Source of the DNA: Acidimicrobiia bacterium
GTDB lineage: Bacteria; Actinomycetota; Acidimicrobiia; IMCC26256; JAGNEX01
Assembly: GCA_020637365.1 (NCBI GenBank)
Contig: JACJWE010000001.1
Location: 960,001-1,024,000 of the forward strand
Direction: 5' to 3'
DNA: 64,000 nucleotides
Below the pieces are notes generated by a model. That model worked only from the letters and a program-made list of their open reading frames with translations, had not been told where the DNA came from and searched no databases. A program made the translations under genes and the position numbers. This document shows, one piece after another, positions 46,200 to 57,402 of this stretch (position 1 is its first letter; each line of letters starts with the position of its first letter).

Positions 46200-49100
46200 G
46201 TGCTGCGAGCGAAACCGTGGATCCGTCCCGTTGTCCTTCTGAGCGCGTTAGCCGTGATAATGAGCCTTGTCTTCTTGATCCAGCGCGAGGCGTCTGCCGC
46301 CCAACTGGAGATCACCAAGAGCACACTGACTCCAATGCCCGTGAATCCTGGAGATCCCATCAAGTTTGAGATCTCCTACGGGTGTGTTGGTATTACAGGC
46401 AATTGTGACAATGCGACCATCGTGGATCAGTTGCCCGCTGAATTCAAATGGGCAGATGTCTATGTGAATTACTCCTACACCGCAGGACACATAGCGTCAG
46501 ATTCTTACGATCCGGCCACGGGGCAGATCACATTCACCTTCAACAACGCGCCCCTCTTTCAGGCAGGCGACTCGGGAACTATTCAGGTCTTTGCCACCTT
46601 TGACTCAGGAATACCCGACGGCACGACCGTGAGCAATGAAGCGACCTTTAGTGCGGATGGACAAACTCCTGTAGTTGCTACGGCGGACGCGACTGTCTCA
46701 GCCAGTACCGACCCAAGCATGGATGCATGGAAGGTAAGTCGGAACATTTCCGCGTACCAAGGCGACGAGATAACGTGGGAGCTGGCCGCCATCAACAACG
46801 GGGCCGTCACTATCGACAGCTGGTCGCTCGAGGATCAGTTTGACCCGGCCGTTTTCGATGTCACACAGATCGATATCGGAACTTGGGGATATCTTGCTGC
46901 CCCCAACATTGAAGTTCAGCTTCAATATGAAACCGCCAGCAATCCCGGGGTCCTTGTCGACGCCCTACCGAGTCCGACCTACCTCACTGCGACCCAGCAA
47001 ACTGTCAATGTTGCAGACCTCGGCCTAGGCGGAGACCCCATCACCCGCATCGTGTTGACCTACAACCAGATCCCGATCGGGTTTTCCCAAACTTCAGTGG
47101 ACGATGAGCGGCCGATGGTTCACGCAACCGTGCTGGCTGATGCAGCTGAATACGAGAACTGTGTCAGCGCAACAGGTATCGAGGGCGGCACGACCTTCGC
47201 GAACATTGGCCCGGTGTGTGCGACCTCATATAGCTCCGACGTCTTGATTCCACACCTCGCGAAGGAAGTCGGTGACAACCTCCTCAAGGTTGGCGATGTC
47301 ACCACCTACTATTTTGATGTAGGAGCCACTGCTGGCTCGATCCCCATGGATAACGCAACCTTGATTGACCTGTTGCCCGTTGGCGTTACCTACGTGGCTG
47401 GTTCTTGGCGAATGGAAGGCAACGCGACCACGGAGCCTTCGTTTGAGATTATTGATAACTACAATGGGTCGGGTCAGACAGCGCTCAAATGGGATTTTCC
47501 TGATCCCTTGCCGCCTGGTGAAGATGTGCGGATCCTATTTGACGCATATATCGATAACAACGTAACGGTCAATGACGCCGTATTTAATGATGCTGCCCTA
47601 TATAATACCCTTCCTCCTGACACGGTATTAGTGACGACCAACTGCGGGTATTCGCCTGTCGACACTGAATGGGACCTCAACGACGACGGAATCGGTGCCG
47701 GCCAGCAGCTTTGCGTGGACGATGCCTTTTTCTCATCCCTCGATGCTGATGCTGCTGCGCTCTCGTCGATCAAATGGGTCAAAGGGCAGCTCGATGCTGA
47801 TTGGACCAGATTTCCCGACGTTGGCGAGACCGTCGCTGGTGGCTATTTCGACTATGAATTGCGCGTCAATAACGTTGGAGACGACGCAGTTGAGAATTTG
47901 GTGTACATCGATATTCTGCCGTTTGTCGGTGATCAGGGTGTGCTCGACACCGAAGCGCGAGCGACGGAATGGACACCGGCGCTCATCTCGGAAGTCGTAG
48001 CAACGGACCCAAATACCGGGTTAATCGACCCTAATGTCACCGTGTATTACTCGACGGTTTCTGATATTTGCCGAACGGAGTTGGGCTACGATCCGGCGGG
48101 CTGCAATGACCCACAGTGGTCCACCACGTTGCCAGCGCTGATCACATCGGTGACGGCTTTGAAGTTTGACTTTGGAGACACGACGCTCAATCCGGGTGAT
48201 GAGCGTGCGTTGACTTGGCGGATGCGCGCCCCTCTCGGTACGACTCCCGGCGACATTGCGTGGAACTCGTTTGCCTACTCCGCGAACACTGTGACCAATG
48301 GCACAAGTCTCCGCGCTGAACCGTTTAAGGTCGGTATCCGGGTCAACGATCCCGAACCGGCGATCTACGGCGATTACGTCTGGCTTGACGCGAACGCTGA
48401 CGGTATTCAAGACGAGGGAAGCGCTGCCGGTATCAATGACGTTCGAGTCGACCTGTACGACCCGGGGCCCGACGGTGTCCCAGGAGGTGGCGATGACGTT
48501 CTCGTGGACTTCACCTACACCTCAAACGATTCAGCCGGCAACCCGGGCTATTACCTGTTCCCAAATCTTGATCCAGGCGACTATTTCGCCGTGTTTAGTC
48601 CACCGCCGGGTTACACCGTGTCGCCGCCGAATGTGGGTGGTGATGACAGCATCGACAGCGATGGCGTGTTCGGGACTGCTGGCTATTCGGGTTGGGTGAC
48701 TGAAGTGACCCAGTTGGATGCCACGGAAGATGACCGCACTTGGGACCTCGGTGTGTACCAAGGAACGCCGCCGACGACGACAACCACGGTTGCGCCGACG
48801 ACCACGACTGTCGCAGCGGCGACGACCACGACGGTTGTTGGTCCGACGACGACGACGGTGGCTCCTACGACGTCGACGACGGTGGTGCCTGGTTATGACT
48901 TGGCGTTGATCAAGTTGTTGGGTGCTGGTGGTCCGTTTGTTGTGGGTGATGAGGTTCCGTTCACGGTGTTGGTGAAGAACCAGGGTGATGTGACTGCGAG
49001 CGAGTTCACGTTGCGGGATGTGATTCCTGCGGGGATGTCGTTGGCGGTGACTGATCCGGTTCAGGCTTGGACTGAGGTTTCGGCTGGTGTTGTTGAGTTG

Positions 49101-52100
49101 ACTGATACGACACCGTTGTTGGCTGGGGAGACCCGGTCGTACACGGTTGTGTTGAGTTTGGATGATGATTCGTTTGGTACGTATGTGAATCAGGCGGAGA
49201 TCGCTGTTGATGATGGTGATGATGTCGATTCGGTGCCTGGCGATATCGATACTGATCCGGTTGTTGACCGCGAGAACCCTGGCGATATCGATACTGATTT
49301 GCCTGCTGGTGAAGATGAAGACGATTCAGATATCGCGGTTCTGACGTTGACTGCCCCACCGACAACGACCACGACCGCAGCCCCGACCACAACCACGACG
49401 GTTCCCGGCGCGACGACAACCACGGTTCCTGGTGCGACCACAACCACGGTTGCTGGTGGAACGACAACGACCGTTCCAGGTGCGACCACGACGTTGCGCA
49501 GACGACGACGACGGTTGCTCCGACGACGTCGACGGTTGCTCGCGTCGACGGTTGCGGGTGCGACTACGACGACTGCTGTTGGCGGTACGACGACGACTGT
49601 TGCGCCGACGACGTCAACGTCGATGGTTGTTGGTCCTACGACGTCGACGACGGTGGTGCCTGGTTATGACTTGGCGTTGATCAAGTTGTTGGGTGCTGGT
49701 GGCCCGTTTGTTGTGGGTGATGAGGTTCCGTTCACGGTGTTGGTGAAGAACCAGGGTGATGTGACTGCGAATGAGTTCACGTTGCGGGATGTGATTCCTG
49801 CGGGGATGTCGTTGGCGGTGACTGATCCGGTTCAGGCTTGGACTGAGGTTTCGGCTGGTGTTGTTGAGTTGACTGATACGACACCGTTGTTGGCTGGGGA
49901 GACCCGGTCGTACACGGTTGTGTTGAGTTTGGATGATGATTCGTTTGGTACGTATGTGAATCAGGCGGAGATCGCTGTTGATGATGGTGATGATGTCGAT
50001 TCGGTGCCTGGCGATATCGATACTGATCCGGTTGTTGACCGCGAGAACCCTGGCGATATCGATACTGATTTGCCTGCTGGTGAAGATGAAGACGATTCAG
50101 ATATCGCGGTTCTGACGTTGACTGCCCCACCGACAACGACCACGACCGCAGCACCGACCACAACCACGGTTCCGGGTGCGACCACCACGACCGCTGCTCC
50201 GACCACGACAACCACGGTTCCTGGTGCGACCACAACCACGGTTCCCGGTGCGACGACGACCACGGTTGCTGGTGTGACGACGACGACTGCTGTTGGCGGC
50301 ACGACGTCGACGGTTGCGCCGACGACGTCAACGTCGATGGTTGTTGGTCCTACGACGTCGACGACGTCAGTGCCTGTGTATGACTTGGCGTTGATCAAGT
50401 TGTTGGGTGCTGGTGGCCCGTTTGTTGTGGGTGATGAGGTTCCGTTCACGGTGTTGGTGAAGAACCAGGGTGATGTGACTGCGAGCGAGTTCACGTTGCG
50501 GGATGTGATTCCTGCGGGGATGTCGTTGGCGGTGACTGATCCGGTTCAGGCTTGGACTGAGGTTTCGGCTGGTGTTGTTGAGTTGACTGATACGACACCG
50601 TTGTTGGCTGGAGAGACCCGGTCGTACAGATTGTGTTGAGTTTGGATGATGATTCGTTTGGTACGTATGTGAATCAGGCGGAGATCGCTGTTGATGATGG
50701 TGATGATGTCGATTCGGAGCCTGGCGATATCGATGCTGATCCGGTTGTTGACCGCGACCGATCCGGCGATATCGATACTGATCTGCCTGCTGGTGATGAT
50801 GAAGACGATTCAGATATCGCGGTTCTGACGTTGACTGCCCCACCGACAACGACCACGACTGCAGCACCGAACACAACAACCACGGTTCCGGGTGCGACCA
50901 CGACCACGACCCGGCGCGACCACGACCACGGTTCCCGGTGCGACCACGACCACGGTTGCCGGGTGCGACTACGACCACGGTGCCGGGTGTGACCACGACC
51001 ACGACGGTTCCTGGTGTGCGACCACGACGACGGTTCCTGGTGCGACCACCACGACGGTTCCCGGTGCGACGACCACCACGACGGTTCCGGGTGCAACGAC
51101 TACCACGACTGCTGTTGGTGTGACGACGTCGACGTCGGTGGTGCCTGTGTATGACTTGGCGTTGGTGAAGTTGTCGCCGTCTGGTGGCCCCGTTTGTTGA
51201 GGGTGATCTGGTTCCGTTCACGGTGTTGGTGAAGAACCAGGGTGATGTGACCGCGAGCGAGTTCACGTTGCGGGATGTTGCGCCTGGGGGGATGTCGTTG
51301 GCGGTGACTGATCCGGTTCAGGCTTGGGTTGAGGTTTCTGCGGGTGTGTTTGAGTTGACTGACACGACACCGTTGTTGGCGGGTGAGACCCGGTCTTATG
51401 AGATCGTGTTGAGTTTGGATGACGCGACGCTCGGGGCGTATGTGAATGGTGCTGAGATCGCTGCTGATGATGGTGATGACACCGATTCTGAGCCTGGCGA
51501 TATCGATACTGATCCGGTTGTTGACCGTGAAAACCCTGGCGATATCGATACTGATCTGCCTGCTGGTGAAGATGAAGACGATTCAGATATCTCCATCATC
51601 TCGGTGACGCCACCTACCCCAGCCACAACCACATCAACGGTGCCTGAGAGTACGACGACTTCGACGGTGCCTGAGAGTACGACGACTTCGACGGTGCCTG
51701 AGGGTACGACGACTTCGACGGTGCCTGAGGGTACGACGACGACGACTGGGCCTGGTGTTGAGTCGGGTTCGATTGGTGACACGGTCTTTGATGATACGGA
51801 CGGTGATGGTGTTCAGGATCCGGGCGAGTCTGGTGTTCCGGGCGTGATCGTGGTTTTGGAACAGATCGTTGATGGTGAACGCGTTGAGGTTGCTACCACG
51901 GTGACTGACAGCAATGGTGAGTATGTTTTTGATGAGTTAGCGCCTGGTGAGTACTGCATCAAGTTTTATGTTCCTGCCGGGATGGGTGTGTCACCTGCTG
52001 ATCAGGGTTCAGACGACGCTGCGGATTCTGATGGTGTCGCCGATGGCACGATCACGATCGATGGTGTGACCTATACGGTTGTGAAGACTCCTGTGACCAC

Positions 52101-54617
52101 GATCGTGGCTGGTGAGAACGACATGAGCTGGGATCAGGGTGTCTTCACGCCAGGTTCGATTGGTGACACCGTCTTTGATGACGCGGACGGTGATGGTGTT
52201 CAGGATCCCGGCGAGTCTGGTGTTCCGGGCGTGACCGTCGTTTTGGAACAGATCGTTGATGGTCAACGCGTTGAGGTTGCTACCACGGTGACTGACAGCA
52301 ACGGTGAGTATGTTTTTGATGAGTTAGCGCCTGGTGAGTACTGCATCAAGTTTTATGTTCCTGCCGGGATGGGTGTGTCACCTGCTGATCAGGGTTCAGA
52401 CGACGCTGCGGATTCTGATGGTGTCGCCGATGGCACGATCACTATCGATGGTGTGACCTATACGGTTGTGAAGACTCCTGTGACCACGATCGTGGCTGGT
52501 GAGAACGACATGAGCTGGGATCAGGGTTTGACACCGGTGTTGAACTCGATTGGGGACAAGGTCTTTACCGATAGTGACGGTGACGGTGTCCAAGACCCCG
52601 GCGAGTCTGGTGTTCCTGGCGTGATCGTGGTTTTGGAACAGATCGTTGATGGTCAACGCGTTGAGATCGCTGAGACCGTGACTGACAGCAATGGTGGGTA
52701 TGTTTTTGATGGTTTAGAAGATGGGGAGTACTGCTTGAAGTTCCTCATCGATCAAGACTGGACGATTTCACCATCGAACGCTGGTGACGACGCCGCAACG
52801 GATTCTGATGGTGTGAGCGACGGCACGTTGGTTGTTGATGGCGTCACCTATCAAGTCGCGAAAACTGTGGCGACGACGTTGACAGGCGGCGAGATTGACA
52901 TGACCTGGGATCAGGGCATTATCCCGCCTGTTGAGCCAGCATCGCTTGGTGATGTTGTTTGGCATGACCGTGATCGTGACGGTATCCAAAACGATGCAGA
53001 GGCCGGTCTGGCTGGTATCACCGTGAACTTGTATCGCATTGTTGACGGTGACCGTGTCGCTACAGCATCAATGACCACTGATGCTGATGGCCGTTACCTG
53101 TTCGAAGGGTTGGAGCCTGGCACGTACTGTGTCGAGTTCCTCATCCCTGAGGTATATGGGATCTCGCCTGCTGATCAAGGCGCTGATGACTCTGCTGATT
53201 CTGATGGTGTCGCTAACGGCACGGTCGTGATCGATGGCGACACTTTCGTGATAGCGAAGACCGGCAACATCGTGTTAGCTGCAGGCGATGAAAACATGAG
53301 CGTCGATCAAGGCGTTTATACCAACACCGCGTCGTTGGGTGACTACGTCTGGATTGACAGCAACGATGACGGCATCCAAAACGATGCCGAGACCGGTATT
53401 GCTGGTATCGAAGTCAGGCTTCTCAGCGTTGACGAGGACGGTAACCGCACCCTGGCCGAGACCACAACAACCGACGAAGACGGGTTCTACCTTTTTGACG
53501 GGTTAGAAGCCGGTCGATACGTCGTACAGTTCGTGGTTCCTGAGGGATACGTTCCTTCAGCTGCTGATAGCGGCAACAACGACGCCAAGGACAGTGACGG
53601 AGTTGTGGAATCAACCATCGATCAAGATGGTGTGACGTACACAATTCTTGCGTCGCCGACCGTGGACCTCTCAGCCGGTGATCAGAACCTCACGATCGAT
53701 CAAGGTGTTGTCCCCGTCAACGACGACGTCGCTGACTTGGCGTTGACGAAAACTGCAGGGCCTGTCACTAACGGCACCATGGACTGGACATTCACCGTCA
53801 AGTCCAACGGTCCCGCAACAGCACAAGGCCCCATCGTTGTCACCGACAACTTGCCTACAACCCTGACATACACCTCTGCTGACACGCCCGAAGGATGGAC
53901 ATGTTCAGCAGAAGAACAAATCGTGAAGTGTGTCACCCAAAACGATATGGCCGTCGGCGACACCGTGACGTTCACCGTCACGACCAGTGTCGATGCGCCA
54001 GCCGGCAGCAAAATCGTCAACGATGCTGCAGTCGCTGGAGCAAACGCGGAACGATCAACCGATAACAATGCCTCATCAGCTGACGCGGAAGTCCCCGGCG
54101 AAGTCACCAACGACCCAGCCACCGACCTCACAATCACCAAATCAGCATCCGCAGCAGCACAAGCAGGCATCGCCAACTGGGAAATTGTCGTCACCAATAC
54201 GTCTGAGTTGACCGCTGAGGGCGTACGGGTGCAGGACCAACTGCCAGCCACCTTGACCTACGACAGCGTGACGGGTGACGGATGGACGTGCGCCCCGACG
54301 GACAAACCGTCTGGTGTGATTACGACCAACCACTCGAGCCAGGTGATAGTGCCTCACTGGTCATGGGAACAAGTGTTGATGCCCCCGCTGAGACCATCAT
54401 CACGAACACGGCGATCGTTTCAACCGAAACACTCGAACGTGACCTCACCAACAACGAAGACGACGCACAGATCAAGACAGCGTCGGTGACGAACAACACC
54501 AATCCGGTGGCCTTTACCGGTGCTGCCTCGCTGCGCCTGTTTACCGCAGCGTTGCTGCTCATGGCTGGCGGTGTGTTGTTCCTCGCTGCACGACGACGCA
54601 CCGATCAAACCAACTAA
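46200..54617 (+). CDS. Giant cell-surface protein 2, paralogue of protein 1, about six apparent frameshifts
   Basis: About 2,800 residues if repaired. Same plan as protein 1: signal peptide (VVLLSALAVIMSLVFLIQRE), N-terminal region nearly collinear with protein 1 (TPMPVNPGDPIKF, NCDNATIVDQLPAEF), an SdrD_B-like domain, then four DUF11 domains separated by Thr-rich linkers, five SdrD_B/Cna-B-like domains (SIGDTVFDDTDGDG and relatives), two DUF11 domains and the tail NPVAFTGAASLR with a membrane helix and ARRRT. Frames break near 50628, 50910, 50955, 51015, 51189 (extra C) and 54293; each change restores family or paralogue sequence. GTG start with AAGGGAA upstream, followed by the same CTx-Cxx-CCGTGGATCCG-type codons as protein 1. 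Likely adhesin or sheath protein. Confidence 0.82.
48863..49380 (+). repeat. Internal DUF11 repeat, surface protein 2, copy A
   Basis: 518 bp repeated at 49634-50151 (offset 771 bp, 257 codons) with only a few differences, such as GCGAGCGAG against GCGAATGAG. A third, slightly more diverged copy lies at about 50348-50868 and a fourth, clearly diverged, at about 51125-51610. Confidence 0.88.
49634..50151 (+). repeat. Internal DUF11 repeat, surface protein 2, copy B
   Basis: Second copy of the 518-bp unit. The Thr-rich linker that follows differs in length from that after copy A. Confidence 0.88.
50348..50868 (+). repeat. Internal DUF11 repeat, surface protein 2, copy C
   Basis: Third copy, carrying the frame break at about 50628 (TACAGATTGTG where a TAC-GAG-ATT-GTG reading is expected) and several substitutions after 50720. 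Confidence 0.8.
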
Positions 54618-54645
54618 CAACAACCAGCCGATGAAGTAACGACGA

Positions 54646-54673
54646 AGGGGGACCCTAAACAGGGTCCCCTTTC
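54646..54673 (+). terminator. Intrinsic terminator after surface protein 2
   Basis: GGGGACCCT, loop AAAC, AGGGTCCCC, then TTTCTG: a perfect 9-bp stem with a short U-run, between the convergent surface gene and uvrB. The upstream AAG can extend pairing into the T-run, so it may be bidirectional. Confidence 0.85.
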
Positions 54674-54722
54674 TGCATTCAGGTTGACTTCGAGTCACCG
54701 GGACACGCCAGCTGAGCGTTCG

Positions 54723-56762
54723 TCAATCGTCAGGTGCGCCGAGCCTTCTTGGAGGGTTGTTTCTGAGTTTTGCACCCAGGACCTCGGCCCTCAGTTCGGC
54801 GGCTTCATCTCGAAGGCGGGCCGCATCCTCGAACCGGAGATCCTTGGACGCCTGTTTCATCTCTACTTCGATGCGCTCGATGAGACGCTCGAGTTCGTCC
54901 TGGGGCATTGAAGAAAGCTCGGACTTCGATCGCCCACCGAATGTGGGAATCGCCGTTCCGTCGCTGCGCGCACGCACCATCTCCATGATGTCTTTCACCT
55001 TGGAGCGAATGGTCTGCGGTTCGATGCCATGCTCGGCGTTGTACGCACGTTGACGTTCCGTCGGCGTTCCGTTTCAGTGATCGCCCGGTCCATCGAATCG
55101 GTTATCCGATCCGCGTACATGATCACTTGCCCGTTGGCGTTACGTGCAGCTCGACCGATCGTCTGCACCAACGAAGTTTCTGATCGGAGAAACCCCTCTT
55201 TATCTGCGTCGAGGATCGCAACAAGAGAGACTTCAGGCAGGTCTAGCCCTCGCGCAAAAGGTTGATGCCGACGAGTACGTCAAAGTCGCCCATTCGTAGC
55301 TGACGCAAGATCTCTACACGCTCCAGCGTGTCAATTTCTGAATGCATATACCGGACGCGTACGCCCAGCTCAAGAGATAATCGGTGAGGTCCTCAGACAT
55401 CTTCTTAGTCAACGTTGTTACCAAGACCCGCTCATCACGTTCTTCGCGCAGACGGATCTCGTGAACGAGATCATCGATCTGTCCCCGGGTCGGCCGCACT
55501 TGGATGAGTGGATCCAACAGCCCTGTAGGACGCACGATCTGTTCGACGACATGCGTTGACTGCTGAATCTCGTACGCGCTTGGCGTGGCGCTCATGTACA
55601 CAACTTGGCCGACTTGTTCCTCGAACTCAGCAAAGGTCAGCGGGCGGTTGTCCATCGCTGAGGGCAGGCGGAATCCGTGGTCGACCAGGGTGACCTTGCG
55701 CGAGCGATCGCCTTCGTATTGACCATGAATCTGGGGAACGGCGACATGGGACTCATCGATGATGCAGATCCAGTCGTCGGGAAAGTAGTCGAGCAGCGTG
55801 TAGGGGCGTTCACCCGGCTCACGGCCGTCAAGGAATCGGGAGTAGTTCTCGATGCCGTTGCAACGACCCATTTCGCGCAGCATCTCCAGGTCATGGTGAG
55901 TGCGCATGCGCAGCCGCTGCGCTTCCAACAACTTGGACGACTTGTCCAGTTCGGCAAGTCGTACGGCCAATTCGGCTTCGATGCCGTCGATGGCCTGTTT
56001 GAGCCGTTCATCACTGGTCACATAATGCGATGCCGGAAAGATGACGGTTCGGTCTAGCTCTTGAATCACCTCGCCAGTCAGGGGGTTAACCGTTGTAATC
56101 CGTTCGATCTCATCGCCGAACATTTCGATTCGGACGGCCTGTTCTTCATATGCCGGCAAGATCTCGACCGTATCGCCGCGGACCCGAAAATTGTTCCGCT
56201 TGAACTCGTAGTCGTTGCGGTCGTACTGCATGTCGACCAGGTGCGACAGCATCGATCGTTGGTCCATCTCGTCGCCGACGTCTAGGACCAGGAGCTGCTC
56301 GGAATACTGCTCTGGAGAGCCAAGACCGTAGATGGCTGAAACGGAGGCGACAATGATGGTGTCTCGACGAGCAAATAGCGCTGTCGTGGCTGAATGCCGG
56401 AGCCGGTCGATCTCATCGTTGATCGCCGAGTCCTTCTCGATGTAGGTATCGGTCGTCGGCAGATATGCCTCTGGCTGGTAATAGTCGTAGTACGACACGA
56501 AGTACTCGACCCGGTTGTGCGGAAAGAACTCGCGAAACTCGGCGGCCAACTGCGCCGCGAGTGACTTATTAGGCGCGAGCACCAGCGCTGGTCGGTTGAC
56601 CTGAGCCAGCATGTTGGCGATAGTGAACGACTTGCCTGATCCCGTGATCCCGAGCAAGGTCTGGGCCTTGGCTCCGTCATTGAGACCGGCGACCAGTCGC
56701 TCAATCGCTGCGGGCTGATCGCCCGATGGTTGATACTCCGAGACCAGTTCAAAGTCGGGCAT
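54723..56762 (-). CDS. uvrB: UvrABC system protein B (excinuclease helicase subunit), three apparent frameshifts
   Basis: Damage-verification helicase of nucleotide excision repair, about 680 residues when repaired (normal). The N-terminal 470 residues are unbroken: EYQPSGDQPAAIERLVAG, Walker A GITGSGKSFT, beta-hairpin VSYYDYYQPEAYLP, DESHVAVPQIHG. After TKKMSEDLTDYLL the frame breaks at about 55375. VRVRYMHSEIDTLERVEIL to GINLLREG lies in a second frame, then a break at about 55247. LDLPEVSLVAILDADKEGF to ITETERRRNV follows in a third, then a break at about 55050. The C-terminal UVR motif (LRFEDAARLRDEAAELRAEV) ends at 54723. Each break needs one added base. uvrA and uvrC are intact, so errors are favoured over loss. 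Downstream of rpsA-coaE. Confidence 0.92.
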
Positions 56763-56794
56763 GCAGCTCTCTCCCTATACCCCAGAACGATCGT

Positions 56795-57394
56795 CTAGGT
56801 GTCCGGTGTGGCGAGCTCCTCCAGGCGATTCCACAGCGAGTCGATTTGGGGTTCGAGATCTTGGGGAGTACCGCTGTTGTCGATGACGTAGTCCGCCATC
56901 TTCCGACGTTCATCGTCGGAGAGTTGGACCTCGATGCGCGCCTGGGCATCATCGCGTCGGAGGCCTCGGCCGACCAATCGATCGAGCCGAGTCGCCACCG
57001 GCGTCTCAACCACAATCGTCGCTGCATAATTCCCTGCCGTCTCGGGGGTCAGCAACGGAATGTCGAGGACGACGATGGCGTCGGGCGGAGAGGTGAGCAC
57101 AGCGGCCATCATCTCGGCTTGAATCCGAGGATGAGTGATGGCATTCAGTCGAGCGCGAGCTGCGTCGTCGGCGAATACAAGGTCCGCGACTCGTTGGCGA
57201 TCAACGGTGCCGTCATCGTTGAGGACATCCGACCCGAGCCAGTCGATCACATCTGTGTGGGCCGCTTTACCCGGTTCGAGCACGCCGCGAGCGATCTGGT
57301 CGGCATCTACAACGACGGCGCGCGCGGCGCGCAAGCGCCGCGGCGACGGTTGACTTACCCGATCCGATGCCCCGGTCAGGGCAACGATGAGCAT
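56795..57394 (-). CDS. coaE: Dephospho-CoA kinase, P-loop hidden by two compensating indels
   Basis: 199 residues as read. Phosphorylates dephospho-CoA in the last step of CoA synthesis. The open frame begins MLIVALTG, then reads a non-family stretch of about 18 residues and rejoins the family at AVVVDADQIARGVLEPG, with LDIPLLTPETAG and DYVIDNSGTPQDL downstream. In the next frame the missing stretch is GIGSGKSTVAAALARR, the expected P-loop. One missing G in the run at 57370-57373 and one extra base in the GCGCGC stretch at about 57316-57332 explain it exactly. As read, the enzyme would lack ATP binding, so a consensus error is likely. 8 bp after rpsA and 32 bp before uvrB: one operon. Confidence 0.9.
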   Translation of the reverse strand: MLIVALTGASDRVSQPSPRRLRAARAVVVDADQIARGVLEPGKAAHTDVIDWLGSDVLNDDGTVDRQRVADLVFADDAARARLNAITHPRIQAEMMAAVLTSPPDAIVVLDIPLLTPETAGNYAATIVVETPVATRLDRLVGRGLRRDDAQARIEVQLSDDERRKMADYVIDNSGTPQDLEPQIDSLWNRLEELATPDT

Positions 57395-57402
57395 TGAGTT
57401 TG

